The notes beneath the pieces are model-generated. The model saw only the letters and a program-made list of their open reading frames with translations, ran no database searches and was not told the origin of the DNA. Positions 16,713 to 25,016 of a DNA stretch of 64,000 bases are shown piece after piece (position 1 is the stretch's first letter; the number at the start of each line of letters is the position of its first letter). The stretch comes from Sinomonas atrocyanea (GTDB lineage Bacteria > Actinomycetota > Actinomycetes > Actinomycetales > Micrococcaceae): assembly GCF_030812675.1 (NCBI RefSeq), contig NZ_JAUSTE010000006.1, positions 62,001 through 126,000 on the forward strand, in the 5' to 3' direction. The position numbers and the translations under genes were made by a program.

Positions 16713-17306
16713 GTGGACGATGCGTTGATGGTGACGAACCTTGTGTACTTCGGGACGCTCATGATCGGGGGCGCGCTCCTGCTGTTCCTCGCGGTGGCCA
16801 CCGTCATCACGCTCGTGATCGCCGGCGCTGGCCAGGGAGTCGCGTCGGCCGCCATGGCCGCTCTGCGGGCAGCGCGCGGACTGGTCCAGCGGGCGCTCGC
16901 CCGGCGCGAGGCCGCAGCCCAGGGGCCCGCGGTCGAGACCGAGGAGGCCCGTGCCGAGTACGCCCGCCGGGCCGTGATTGCCAAGGCGGATGCCCTCCTC
17001 GCCGCCAAGCGGGCCTCTGCCACCGCCGCCTCGGCCGCCGCGGACTCGCGCGCCCCGCGGTCCGTCGACGCCGAGGACGCGCAGCCTGCCGACGAGGAGG
17101 TCGCGATACCGGTCCTGCTGCCCGCCCTGAGTTCCGCCGCGGCCCCCGCCCCGGCTCCTGCCCCGTCGTCCGAAGACCACGCGGCGCCGGCGCGCCCGAG
17201 CGAGCCCGCCGCCGTCGCCCGCATGCGCCCTGCCCGGCCGATGCCCGCCCGACCCGGCCCGCACACCGGGACGCAGCCGATCCTGGTGGTCAGCCGGGCC
17301 AGCTGA
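16713..17306 (+). CDS. Small single-helix membrane protein, unknown function
   Basis: This 197-residue protein has one N-terminal membrane helix (LVYFGTLMIGGALLLFLAVATVITLVIAG, residues about 9-37). A long Ala/Arg-rich cytoplasmic region (RAARGLVQRALARREAAAQ, EEARAEYARRAVIAKADALLAAKRAS) and a Pro/Ala-rich tail follow. I chose GTG at 16713 because GGAGGAG lies at 16701-16707, five bases before it; an upstream in-frame GTG at 16698 overlaps that site. No family is recognised. It is followed by a terminator and then an orphan WXG100 gene, so any link with secretion is only positional. Confidence 0.65.
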   Translation: MDDALMVTNLVYFGTLMIGGALLLFLAVATVITLVIAGAGQGVASAAMAALRAARGLVQRALARREAAAQGPAVETEEARAEYARRAVIAKADALLAAKRASATAASAAADSRAPRSVDAEDAQPADEEVAIPVLLPALSSAAAPAPAPAPSSEDHAAPARPSEPAAVARMRPARPMPARPGPHTGTQPILVVSRAS

Positions 17307-17322
17307 CAGGACGGCACGCCAC

Positions 17323-17359
17323 GGGGCCCGACGCCGCGCCAGCCGCGGTGTTGGGCCCC
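17323..17359 (+). terminator. Rho-independent-type terminator after membrane protein gene
   Basis: A 16-base stem (17323-17338 with 17344-17359, two mismatches) and a 5-base loop lie 17 bases after the gene at 16713, followed by TTCCCTGTG. Confidence 0.7.
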
Positions 17360-17464
17360 TTCCCTGTGTGGAGAGTTCTCCCCATCGCGCCGGGTGCGGG
17401 GCGGCGTATAGCGTGGAGCCAAGTCCACGGGGGAAGCCCGAGGGGCAGGACGGAAGGGAAGACC

Positions 17465-17749
17465 ATGGCTATTCAGCAGGGTGCCAACGTTGCCGAGCTC
17501 CGCGGTGTCGCGAAGCAGTTCGACGCGAAGGCCAACGAGGTGGACCAGATCAAGAACAACCTCAATGCGCTGATCAACAACAACATCCCGGCGAACTGGG
17601 CCGGCCGCGACGCCGAGCAGTTCAAGGGCGAGTGGCAGTCCACGGGCATGAAGTCCCTGGCCAAGCTCGTCGAGCAGCTGCGCGACGCCTCGCGCACCAT
17701 GAACACCAACGCCACGGCGCAGGAGCAGACCTCCAGCAGCCTGCATTAG
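17465..17749 (+). CDS. WXG100 family (ESAT-6-like) protein, orphan
   Basis: This 94-residue all-helical protein has the W-x-G turn in PANWAGRDAEQF (about residues 44-55), between two helices, as expected of WXG100 proteins exported by type VII secretion. The length is exactly that of the family. It starts at ATG 17465, after GGAAGACC. No EccC, EccD, second WXG100 partner or polymorphic toxin is in the window, and terminators lie on both sides, so it is transcribed alone. It could be a secreted homodimer using a secretion system elsewhere in the genome. Confidence 0.9.
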   Translation: MAIQQGANVAELRGVAKQFDAKANEVDQIKNNLNALINNNIPANWAGRDAEQFKGEWQSTGMKSLAKLVEQLRDASRTMNTNATAQEQTSSSLH

Positions 17750-17790
17750 CACCCGCGCGGCCACCGCGCCGCCCGCGCTGACCCGCGCAC

Positions 17791-17828
17791 GCGAGAGGCC
17801 CCACGGCATCTGCCGTGGGGCCTCTCGC
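17791..17828 (+). terminator. Strong hairpin terminator after WXG100 gene
   Basis: A perfect 17-base stem (17791-17807 with 17812-17828) closes a 4-base loop, 42 bases after the WXG100 stop. It is the strongest stem-loop near any gene end in this part of the window. Confidence 0.85.
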
Positions 17829-18058
17829 CGCGTTCCGGCTCCCTTGCTGGAGTCCCGGACATCCTGCTGCGGCCGGGTCTGGTGGGACCGCTCGGGCCGG
17901 GGCGGTGGGTGTCCCGCGCTGGCCGTCGCCGCGCCGTCCGGGCCGGTGGGCTCGTCGGGCTGACTGCTACCATCAGAGCAAGTCACGGGCACCAGCGACA
18001 ACTGTCCCGCTGATCGATGGTCAATCTGACCAAGAGAACCCGCTTTGAGCCGTGGAGA

Positions 18059-18598
18059 GTGATCAGAACGCAGCAGCTTGACCGCACCGACCGCCGGATC
18101 CTCCTCGCGCTCGACGAGGACCCGCGCGCGCCCATCATGGTCCTCGCGCAGCGCCTGGGCCTCGCACGGGGCACCGTGCAGTCCCGCCTCGAGCGCATGG
18201 GCGCGAGCGGCGTGCTGCGCGCCAGCAGTACCCGCGTGCACCCCGAGGGGCTGGGCCGCGGCGTCCTGGCCGAGGTCAGCGCCGAGCTGGACCAGAGCCA
18301 CATCAACGAGGCCGTGGCCGCGCTGGGCCGCATCCCCGAGGTCCTTGAGTGCCTGGCCCCGGCCGGGGACACCGACCTCCTCATCCGGGCGGTCGCCACG
18401 AGCCCGGATGACCTCTACCGCGTGTCCGAGGAGATCCGCCTATGCCCAGGCATCCGGCGCACGTCGACCCGGATGATCCTGCGCACGGTCATCCCGTACC
18501 GGACCACGGCGCTCCTCGAGGCCGACGACGGCGGCACCCCCGCGCCGTCGTCCGCGGCCCCGCCCCCGGCGACCCGGCCCAGGTCCCGCCGCCCCTGA
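18059..18598 (+). CDS. Lrp/AsnC family transcriptional regulator
   Basis: This protein of about 179 residues has an N-terminal helix-turn-helix (LDRTDRRILLALDEDPRAPI, VLAQRLGLARGTVQSRLERM) and a C-terminal RAM/AsnC ligand domain (VLECLAPAGDTDLLIRAVATSPDDLYRV, RTSTRMILRTVIPYRT). I place the start at GTG 18059, so that the protein opens IRTQQLDRTDRR as in typical Lrp proteins. An ATG at 18017 in frame adds 14 residues and cannot be excluded. The Ala/Pro-rich tail is unconserved. It probably senses an amino acid; no obvious target gene lies beside it. Confidence 0.88.
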   Translation: MIRTQQLDRTDRRILLALDEDPRAPIMVLAQRLGLARGTVQSRLERMGASGVLRASSTRVHPEGLGRGVLAEVSAELDQSHINEAVAALGRIPEVLECLAPAGDTDLLIRAVATSPDDLYRVSEEIRLCPGIRRTSTRMILRTVIPYRTTALLEADDGGTPAPSSAAPPPATRPRSRRP

Positions 18599-18604
18599 CC
18601 GTTT

Positions 18605-18677
18605 CGGGTACGCATCTCGTCGCCCTTTCGCCGTTCCGGGTACGCATCTCGTCGCCCTTTCGCCGTTCCGGGTACGC
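18605..18677 (+). repeat. 32-bp phased repeat array (three units)
   Basis: The core GGGTACGCATCTCGTCG recurs so that GTAC falls at 18608, 18640 and 18672, exactly 32 bases apart. The second and third units are nearly identical to the first. The array lies between two convergent genes. Matching arrays lie near 19717, 19887 and 44458. Confidence 0.9.
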
Positions 18678-18717
18678 CAGGCGCGCCCCCGCCGTCGTCC
18701 GCAGGCGGGACGCCCGG

Positions 18718-19677
18718 CTACTCCCCTGACCGGCGCTCGAGGTCCTCGAAGTCCTTCAGCCACAGCTCGCGGGCCTCAGTGTCCCGCGCGCGCCGGGCCT
18801 GCGTGAGCGCGCGCAACTCCTCGAACGCCGAGGAGGGGGCGGAGGCTGCGGCGCCGCGCCGGCGTCTGGACACGCCCAGCATGAGCAGCGCCCGCTCGGT
18901 GGCCGCGGAGTTCTTGACCGCGAACGCGGTGCGGCGGCGCCGGAGGGCCTCGCGGACGGCGGTGTGGGCGTCGGCGCGGCGGCCGAGCTCGCGCAGGGCC
19001 CGGGCACGGAGCACGAGGAGGGCCGCGGCGAGGTCGCTCGCGTTGGCCAGGCCCTCGGTCCAGGCCACGATGTCGTGCGGGCGCCCTAGCACCTCGGCGA
19101 GGCGGCACGAGGCGAGGGCGGTGGGCATCGAGGGCGGCAGCGGGGCGAGGACGGCGAGCGCCTCATCCGGCCGGCCGACCTCCCGGAGGCTGTGGGCGAG
19201 CGCGAGGCACACGGCCTCCTCGCTGAAGAGGACCTCGACCTCGACCCCTTCGGAGACCTCGATCCAGTGCCGCACTCCCCCGAGGTACTCGGTGGCGAAC
19301 GCGGCGGCGGCCGGCTCGCTCGTGCCCGCGAGTCCGCGGGCCAGGAGCTCGGCGGCCTGGGCGTGGTGGTGGGACCGGTAGGCCTGGAGGCCTGCCATGA
19401 CGTAGCAGAGTCCGGACCAGCTGGGGTGGGCGCGGGCGATCACCACGAGCCGCTCCGGCTCCGCGTGGGCGAACACGGCCGCGTGGACCTGCTTCTCCAC
19501 CTTGGACGCGAACGGCCGCAAGCGCGGAGCCCTGGTCCGGCCAGTGACCCGCTGGGCGAGGCGGCGTCTGATGCCGCGGACAGGGGCATAGACCTGCGCG
19601 CCGCGGAAGGGAGTGAGGTCGCGCGGGTCGTGGAACGGGGGGCGGCCGCCCAATTCGCGGGAAGGCATGCCCACCAT
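18718..19677 (-). CDS. Hypothetical TPR-like helical repeat protein
   Basis: This 319-residue protein is mostly helical. It has repeated pairs of the TPR type, for instance LCYVMAGLQAYRSHHHAQAAELLARGL, then AVCLALAHSLREVGRPDEALAVLAPLP, then ALLVLRARALRELGRRADAHTAVREALRRR. The N-terminal 65 residues are basic (GIRRRLAQRVTGRTRAPRLRP). There is no signal peptide or catalytic motif. The start is ATG 19677, with an alternative at 19668. It stands alone, with 32-bp repeat arrays on both sides. TPR modules bind other proteins; the partner cannot be named. Confidence 0.7.
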   Translation of the reverse strand: MVGMPSRELGGRPPFHDPRDLTPFRGAQVYAPVRGIRRRLAQRVTGRTRAPRLRPFASKVEKQVHAAVFAHAEPERLVVIARAHPSWSGLCYVMAGLQAYRSHHHAQAAELLARGLAGTSEPAAAAFATEYLGGVRHWIEVSEGVEVEVLFSEEAVCLALAHSLREVGRPDEALAVLAPLPPSMPTALASCRLAEVLGRPHDIVAWTEGLANASDLAAALLVLRARALRELGRRADAHTAVREALRRRRTAFAVKNSAATERALLMLGVSRRRRGAAASAPSSAFEELRALTQARRARDTEARELWLKDFEDLERRSGE

Positions 19678-19716
19678 GCTAGCGACGCGGCCCCGCCCAC
19701 CCCCAGGCGGGCTTTC

Positions 19717-19755
19717 GGGTACGCATCTCGCTGGGGAAACGGCATTCCGGGTACA
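19717..19755 (+). repeat. 32-bp phased repeat array (two units)
   Basis: GGGTACGCATCTCG at 19717 is followed by GGGTACACC at 19749, giving GTAC at 19719 and 19751, 32 bases apart. It is the same core as at 18605 with a different spacer. Confidence 0.8.
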
Positions 19756-19886
19756 CCACCGGCCCGGCCGTTCCTTCCCCGAGGGGAAGCCCCGGCGAGA
19801 CGGCCGACGGCGGCGCTGCGCGTCGTCGTGCGCCGAGGGCCGCCAGAGGGGCGGCGCGGGGCAGCCGCGGGCGCGCAGGGGCAGCC

Positions 19887-19966
19887 GTACCCGTAAGCCC
19901 TCAGAGGCGACTAGATGCGTACCCGGAACGGGAAAGAGGCGACTAGATGCGTACCCGGAACGGGAG
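19887..19966 (-). repeat. 32-bp phased repeat array, inverted (three units)
   Basis: GTAC falls at 19887, 19919 and 19951, exactly 32 bases apart. The units read GAGGCGACTAGATGCGTACC on the plus strand, the reverse of the arrays at 18605 and 44458. Together with the array at 19717 it flanks a gene-free 297-base gap (19678-19974). Confidence 0.9.
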
Positions 19967-19974
19967 ACAGGGGG

Positions 19975-20478
19975 TCAGCGGGTCGCGAAGTGCACCCATG
20001 CCCCGATGACCCAGACGGTCGCAGCCGCGGCGGCGAACGCGAATTCGGCGAGGCGCCCCAGCCCCAAGGCCTTGAGCGCAGCCCACGAGGACGCCCCGGC
20101 CGCCCGCAGATCGCGGGTCCTCACCCATTCGCTCCCGAGCAGCCCCACTGCGAAGCCCAGGAACAGCCCGACGACTGGCACCGCGAACATGCCGATGACG
20201 GCGACAACGGTGGCGGCGAGAATGGAGCCGTTGGGGACCTGGCGGGCAGCGAGCCTTCGCCCCGTGAGCACATAGGAAGCACCCATGCCGGCGGTGAACA
20301 GCACCGTGCCGATGGCGAACACCGTCCATCCGCCGGCCCCGGCCCCGCCGAAGAGCGCCCACTCGAGCAGGGCGAGAGTCCCGAGGACACTGCCCGGGAG
20401 CACCGGCAGGATCGTGCCGAGCACTGAGACGGCGAGGGCGATCGCGCACAGGAAGGCCGCGAGGAGGCTGGTATCCAC
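19975..20478 (-). CDS. DUF456 family membrane protein
   Basis: This 167-residue protein matches DUF456: four or five membrane helices with the family pattern LPVLPGSVLGTLALLEWALF near the start and GMFAVPVVGLFLGFAVGLLGSEWVRTR in the second half, which contains the glycine-rich repeated helices seen in the family. I chose GTG 20478 because GGGGGAGGA lies just upstream with a 7-base gap; an ATG at 20496 overlaps that site. The function is unknown. The downstream neighbour in the same orientation is only the TPR-like gene, separated by repeats. Confidence 0.85.
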   Translation of the reverse strand: MDTSLLAAFLCAIALAVSVLGTILPVLPGSVLGTLALLEWALFGGAGAGGWTVFAIGTVLFTAGMGASYVLTGRRLAARQVPNGSILAATVVAVIGMFAVPVVGLFLGFAVGLLGSEWVRTRDLRAAGASSWAALKALGLGRLAEFAFAAAAATVWVIGAWVHFATR

Positions 20479-20524
20479 GCGGCCATCCTCCCCCATGCGA
20501 ACGCCGGGAGCGGGGAGGGAGCGC

Positions 20525-21721
20525 CTACTCGCCCGGGACGACGGCGGCGGCCACCGCGGCGGTGACGGCGGGGGCGACGCGGGGGTCGAGGGGGCTCGGG
20601 ACGATGTAGTCCGCGGAAAGCCCGTCGTGGGCGAGCCCGGCGATGGCCCTGGCGGCGGCGATCTTCATCGCCGGGGTGATCCGCCGTGCCCCGGCGTCCA
20701 GGGCCCCGCGGAAGATCCCCGGGAAGGCCAGGACGTTGTTGATCTGGTTCGGGAAGTCGCTGCGCCCCGTCGCCACGACGGCCGCATGCCGGGCAGCGAC
20801 CTCAGGGGCCACCTCGGGGTCGGGGTTGGACAGGGCGAACACGATCGCGCCCTCGGCCATCCCGGCCAGGCGCTCCTCCGGCACGGTCGAGGAGGAGACG
20901 CCGATGAAGACGTCCGCCCCGGCGAGGGCCTCGGCCGTTCCGCCTTCGACCCCGCGCGGGTTGGTCCGGGCAGCGTACTCGGCCTTGAGCCCGGACAGGC
21001 CGGGCCGCCCAGCGTGGATGGCGCCCTTGGAGTCGAGCAGGACCACGTCCGTCAGCCCGGAGGCCAGGAGGATCTCCGCGATGGCGATCCCCGCGGCCCC
21101 GGCACCGGCGATCACGGCCCGCAGCGAGGACAGCTCCTTGCCCACCACGGCGGCGGCGTTCGTCAGCGCGGCCAGGACCACCACGGCGGTGCCGTGCTGG
21201 TCGTCGTGCATCACGGGCATGTCCAGGGCCTCGATCAGCCGGGCCTCGAGCTCGAAGCAGCGCGGCGCGGCGACGTCCTCGAGGTTCACCGCCCCGAACG
21301 AGGGCGCGATCCGCACCAGGGTCTGAACGATCTCGTCCACGTCCGTCGTGTCCAGCACGATCGGGATCGAGTCCAGCCCTCCGAAGGTCTTGAACAGGGC
21401 GCTCTTGCCCTCCATCACGGGCAGCGAGGCGGACGGGCCGATGTCCCCCAGCCCCAGGACCGCGGTCCCGTCCGAGACCACGGCCACGAGCCGCGAGGCC
21501 CACGTGTGCGTGCGGGCCAGGGCCGGGTCCGCGGCGATCACACGGCTCACCTGCGCGACCCCGGGCGTGTAGGCGATCGAGAGGTCGCGCTTGGTCACGA
21601 GCGGGCGCTCCACCGCGACGGAGAGCTTCCCGCCCTCGTGCGCGGCGAAGATCTCCTCGGTGCTGATCGGCTCGGCGAGCGAGTCAGAAGATGGGGCAAA
21701 GGTGTCGATGGGAGCAGTCAC
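20525..21721 (-). CDS. NAD(P)-dependent malic enzyme (malate to pyruvate)
   Basis: This 398-residue protein is a short-form malic enzyme that oxidatively decarboxylates malate to pyruvate and CO2. Family signatures are RPLVTKRDLSIAYTPGVA (with the catalytic Tyr and upstream Lys), VSDGTAVLGLGDIGP (metal and malate site), MPVMHDDQHGTA (metal-binding Asp pair) and the Rossmann loop AGAGAAGIAIAE. LSNPDPE and RSDFPNQINNVLAFPGIFRGAL complete the active site. I start it at GTG 21721, preceded by CCAGGAGAC. Longer open sequence upstream lacks homology. It works in the cytoplasm, supplying pyruvate and NAD(P)H. Confidence 0.95.
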   Translation of the reverse strand: MTAPIDTFAPSSDSLAEPISTEEIFAAHEGGKLSVAVERPLVTKRDLSIAYTPGVAQVSRVIAADPALARTHTWASRLVAVVSDGTAVLGLGDIGPSASLPVMEGKSALFKTFGGLDSIPIVLDTTDVDEIVQTLVRIAPSFGAVNLEDVAAPRCFELEARLIEALDMPVMHDDQHGTAVVVLAALTNAAAVVGKELSSLRAVIAGAGAAGIAIAEILLASGLTDVVLLDSKGAIHAGRPGLSGLKAEYAARTNPRGVEGGTAEALAGADVFIGVSSSTVPEERLAGMAEGAIVFALSNPDPEVAPEVAARHAAVVATGRSDFPNQINNVLAFPGIFRGALDAGARRITPAMKIAAARAIAGLAHDGLSADYIVPSPLDPRVAPAVTAAVAAAVVPGE

Positions 21722-22165
21722 GGCAGTGTCTCCTGGGTCAGGTGCCGCCGCGCTCGCGGCTCGGGCCGCGGGTAGTGAGGGGCGCACGACGGCGTGGCGG
21801 GCCTCGCGCGGGAAGACGGCCGACCGCTGTGTCGGCGCGGGTCTCCCGTGCTCAGCCTGGTGGGATCCGGGGTGATTGCCGGGTTCGGCACTTCCGGGAG
21901 CCGGCTCATGCGCGGGGATGACCGCGCGGGCACCGGCCTCGGGAAAGAGGTAAGGACATCATAGGTGGATGGAGCCCGCCTTCCGCAAGGCGGAAGACGC
22001 AGGGTCGTCACCCGACCGACGGGCCGGGCCAGCGCCCGCACCGCGCCGTCCCGGGCGGTCCCGGGCGGTCCGCGGCCGCTGGCGTATAGTTGGACAGTCC
22101 CCCGGTCCCCCTCTCTGTCCGCGTGCCGAACGGCCCCCCAGCGTCCGGAATGAGGTTGCTTCGCA
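21722..22165. other. Divergent intergenic region, malic enzyme versus TetR gene
   Basis: No gene is supported in these 444 bases. A TATAGT hexamer at 22085-22090 is a good -10 candidate for the rightward TetR gene, about 75 bases before its start. Near 21970-22000 a GCAAGGCGGAAGACGC segment and short GC-rich inverted pieces are seen but nothing firm. Confidence 0.4.
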
Positions 22166-22774
22166 GTGCTCGAATTGCCCCACGATCTGGTGACCCCTGC
22201 TCCACCGCCGGCGACGCCCCGCATGGCTGCCCGGTACGAGCAGCTGCTGGACACGGCGGCGCAGTTCGCGACCCGCGAGTACCCCGAGGTGGACGTTACC
22301 GAGGTGGCGCACGAGGCCGGGGTCTCCTCGAGCACTGCCTACCGGTACTTCCCCTCGTCCGCGCACCTGCTCCTGGGCCTGCACCGGCGCCAGCTCCTCG
22401 AGCTGAGGAACCGTGTCGAAGACCGCGTGGCCGCCTCCCGGACGGACGCGCAGCGGGCGAGCGCCCTCGCCGGCGCCGCCGGAGAGCTGTTCGCCATGCG
22501 GCTGGCCCAGCCCGCCGTCAACTCGTGCCTCGACGAGCTCGTGGTCCCGGCCGACCATGAGCTCGCCGCGCTCATCGGCGAGGTGGACGAGCTGTCCTGG
22601 TCGGTGCTGGGGCGCCTGGCCGGGGACGCGGAACGGGGACGGAGCATCGTGCTCGTCATCTCGGGGCTCGTGTCCGGGGTGCGGACCGGCCGCCTCATGC
22701 CCTACGAGGCTGAGCAGCAGCTCAAGGCTGCGTGCGAGATCGTCGCACGACGGCGCGTGGCCCGCGCCCGCTGA
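22166..22774 (+). CDS. TetR family transcriptional regulator
   Basis: This 202-residue protein has the TetR helix-turn-helix at residues about 20-62 (ARYEQLLDTAAQFATREY, then VTEVAHEAGVSSSTAYRYFPSSAHLL). The remainder is the helical ligand and dimer domain with no informative motif. The start is GTG 22166. Downstream on the opposite strand is an MFS gene, so the usual divergent TetR-exporter arrangement is absent; the gene itself diverges from the malic enzyme across 444 bases. The target is unknown. Confidence 0.9.
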   Translation: MLELPHDLVTPAPPPATPRMAARYEQLLDTAAQFATREYPEVDVTEVAHEAGVSSSTAYRYFPSSAHLLLGLHRRQLLELRNRVEDRVAASRTDAQRASALAGAAGELFAMRLAQPAVNSCLDELVVPADHELAALIGEVDELSWSVLGRLAGDAERGRSIVLVISGLVSGVRTGRLMPYEAEQQLKAACEIVARRRVARAR

Positions 22775-22804
22775 CCCCTCCCCTTCCCCTGCTCTCCCCT
22801 CCCG

Positions 22805-22858
22805 CGGAGGAGCCACGTCCGCGACCTCGAGGAGCCGCGTCCGGGACGTCCAGGGGGG
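22805..22858 (+). repeat. 22-bp direct repeat between convergent genes
   Basis: GAGGAGCC(A/G)CGTCCG starts twice, 22 bases apart, in the 84-base gap between the tetR and MFS stops. The gap is bounded by CTGACCCCT at the left and AGGGGGGTCAG at the right, which can pair. It may serve as a bidirectional terminator. Confidence 0.6.
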
Positions 22859-24142
22859 TCAGGCGACGCTGCGGATGCGGGTGACGAACACGGCCCCGAG
22901 CAGGCCGATCACGGCGGCGGCGATGTAGAGCGAGACGTACCCGCCGAGGAACGCCACGAAGGGGTACGCGATCGCCGGGGCGATGACCTGCGGCAGCGAG
23001 TTGGCGATGTTGATGACCCCGAGGTCCTTGCCGCGGTCCTCGGCGCGCGGGAGGACCTGGGTCACGAGCGCGAAGTCGACCGCCTGGTAGGCGCCGTACC
23101 CGATGCCGAGCACGCTCGCGCCCGCGATCGCCCCGGCCCAGGTCGGAAACAGCCCAATGGTCAGGGAGGCCACGGCGATGACGCACGAGGAGATGATCAC
23201 GAGCGGCTTCCGCCGGCCCATGCGGTCGCTGAGTCGGCCGCCCACCACGCTGGTCACGATGACGAGCACCGCGTAGATGCCGGTGAGGATGAGCACGCCG
23301 GTGGCCGGGGCGATCCCGGTGGTCTGCTCGATCCGCACCTCGTCCGTGAGGAAGTACACGAGGTAGAGCAGGATCATGTGGTTTCCCACGTTGACGAGCA
23401 GCTTGGTGAACCACGCCCACCCGAAGTCCGGGTAGCGCCGGGGGCTGATCCAGAACGAGGCGAGGAATCTGCGGAGCGAGAAGCCCCCGAACGCGCCGCG
23501 CGGCAGGGCGGCGTCCCCCGCGGTGACGAGGTAGACGACGGTCCCGAGGACGAGCACTGCCCCGCAGACCACGTAGCCGAGGGAGAAGCTGCCGGCCACG
23601 GCGGCGGCCACCACGGCGCCGAGGAGGATGCCCACGGTGATCCCCATCGCGGCCAGGCCGCCGACGGTGCCGCGCTGCGCCACCGGCACCTTGTCCGGGA
23701 TGGCCGCAGTGATGGCCGCATAGGCGGCATTGCAGCCAGCCTGCACGAGGCACCACAGCGCCGCCATGACGGCAACGTTCGGCGCGCCGGCGAGGGCCAC
23801 GAGGCCGAGCGCCCCTGCCACGGCCCCGAGGAGCACCCAGGGCCGCCGCCGGCCGAACCGGCCAGGGGTCCGGTCCGAGAGGGCCCCGGCCAGCGGGTTC
23901 CCGAACGTGGAGACCGCCGCCCCCGCGCCCGTCACCAGCGCGAAGATAGCCTCCTTCGCGCCCGGGTCGAACGCGGCCGCCTGCTGGGCCAGGAGCACCT
24001 GGAGCGGGCCGAAGAACGCGACATTGATCCCCACGTTGACCAGGACCACGCCCAGGATCCAGGGCAATCGGACCGGGACCGTGGGTTCGGCGGCGACGGC
24101 CGTGCCGGGCTGGGCGGCGGCGGGGCGGTGGGGCACGGCCAC
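22859..24142 (-). CDS. MFS transporter
   Basis: This 427-residue protein has twelve predicted membrane helices. Between helices 2 and 3 it has [23 protein letters not shown], and in the second half [17 protein letters not shown], the duplicated MFS loop motif. The D-R-T-x-G-R-x-G-R-R-R-P form resembles sugar/cation symporter-like MFS (GPH/SLC45-type) members. The start is GTG 24142 with GGAGG five bases upstream. It diverges from the GntR gene, so that regulator probably controls it. The substrate is unknown. Confidence 0.9.
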   Translation of the reverse strand: MAVPHRPAAAQPGTAVAAEPTVPVRLPWILGVVLVNVGINVAFFGPLQVLLAQQAAAFDPGAKEAIFALVTGAGAAVSTFGNPLAGALSDRTPGRFGRRRPWVLLGAVAGALGLVALAGAPNVAVMAALWCLVQAGCNAAYAAITAAIPDKVPVAQRGTVGGLAAMGITVGILLGAVVAAAVAGSFSLGYVVCGAVLVLGTVVYLVTAGDAALPRGAFGGFSLRRFLASFWISPRRYPDFGWAWFTKLLVNVGNHMILLYLVYFLTDEVRIEQTTGIAPATGVLILTGIYAVLVIVTSVVGGRLSDRMGRRKPLVIISSCVIAVASLTIGLFPTWAGAIAGASVLGIGYGAYQAVDFALVTQVLPRAEDRGKDLGVINIANSLPQVIAPAIAYPFVAFLGGYVSLYIAAAVIGLLGAVFVTRIRSVA

Positions 24143-24262
24143 GGGGACCTCCGGCTGAGCTGGACTGGTGCCCTCAGGGTACGGCAGAACGGCCCGTCTG
24201 GGCCCTCCATGACGCCCCGGAGGCGCGCGGGTGCGGCCCGGACAGCGGGTATCGTCGCCTCC

Positions 24263-24979
24263 GTGGAGAACGTGGAGAACGCGGCGAACGCGGCCAACGC
24301 AGAGAGCCCGGCGACAGCGCCGGACGAGGCGATGGCGGCTCAGGTGTACCAGCAGATCATCAACTCGATCGTGTCCGGCCAGCTCCAGCCGGGCCAGCGG
24401 CTGCGCGAGCGCGAGCTCTCGGAGCAGTACGGCGTCTCCCGCATCCCGGTCCGCGAGGCCATCCACCGGCTCGAGCAGGACGGCTTCCTGGTCACGGCCC
24501 CGCGCCGCGGCGCAGTGGTGCGGAAGCTGACGCTCAAGGACGTGGACGAGCTGTTCGACCTGCGGGTGCTGCTCGAGTCGTTCGCCGCGGCCCGGGCCGC
24601 GGAACGGGTGGCCGACGGCCGCGCGGACGCCTCGGTCCTCAGGGACACGCTCGCCGCCGCGCACGCGGCGCTGGCGGCCGGGGACACCGAGCTCGCCTCC
24701 GACCTCAACGCGTCCTTCCACGACCAGATCGTCGCGCTCACGGACAACGCGCTCCTCGAGCGGTCCATCCGGCCGCTGCGGGGCCTGAACCGCTGGGTCT
24801 TCGGCCTGTCCGTCAACCGGCCGCTCGAGGTCAGCGCCCGCGAGCACGAGGGGCTCGCCGACGCCATCATCACCGGCCAGCCCCACCTCGCCCAGGCGCT
24901 GTCCGAGGCCCACGTCGAGGCGGGCCGCCGACCCGTGCAGGAAGGGCTCGCGGAACAGCTGGGCGAGCCGGTCCGGTAG
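24263..24979 (+). CDS. GntR family regulator, FadR/FCD subgroup
   Basis: This protein of about 238 residues has a winged helix near the N-terminus ([49 protein letters not shown]) and an all-helical FCD domain. That domain carries the metal/ligand pattern [28 protein letters not shown] and [12 protein letters not shown], with Asp and His residues that usually bind a metal and a carboxylate effector. The GTG at 24263 follows TATCGT closely, so the mRNA may be leaderless. An asparagine-rich head ([14 protein letters not shown]) precedes the domain. It diverges from the MFS gene (120 bases) and likely regulates it. Confidence 0.9.
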   Translation: MENVENAANAANAESPATAPDEAMAAQVYQQIINSIVSGQLQPGQRLRERELSEQYGVSRIPVREAIHRLEQDGFLVTAPRRGAVVRKLTLKDVDELFDLRVLLESFAAARAAERVADGRADASVLRDTLAAAHAALAAGDTELASDLNASFHDQIVALTDNALLERSIRPLRGLNRWVFGLSVNRPLEVSAREHEGLADAIITGQPHLAQALSEAHVEAGRRPVQEGLAEQLGEPVR

Positions 24980-25016
24980 CGCCGTCCGGGACCAGCAGTC
25001 CCGGTAGGCTCGTCCC

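Noticed and set aside
1-17750. A mobile genomic island with integrase or transposase
   Set aside because: No integrase, transposase, attachment repeat or tRNA end was found, although the content would fit a defence island.
18605-18677. A CRISPR array
   Set aside because: The units are contiguous 32-base periods without unique spacers of separate length, and no cas gene is present.
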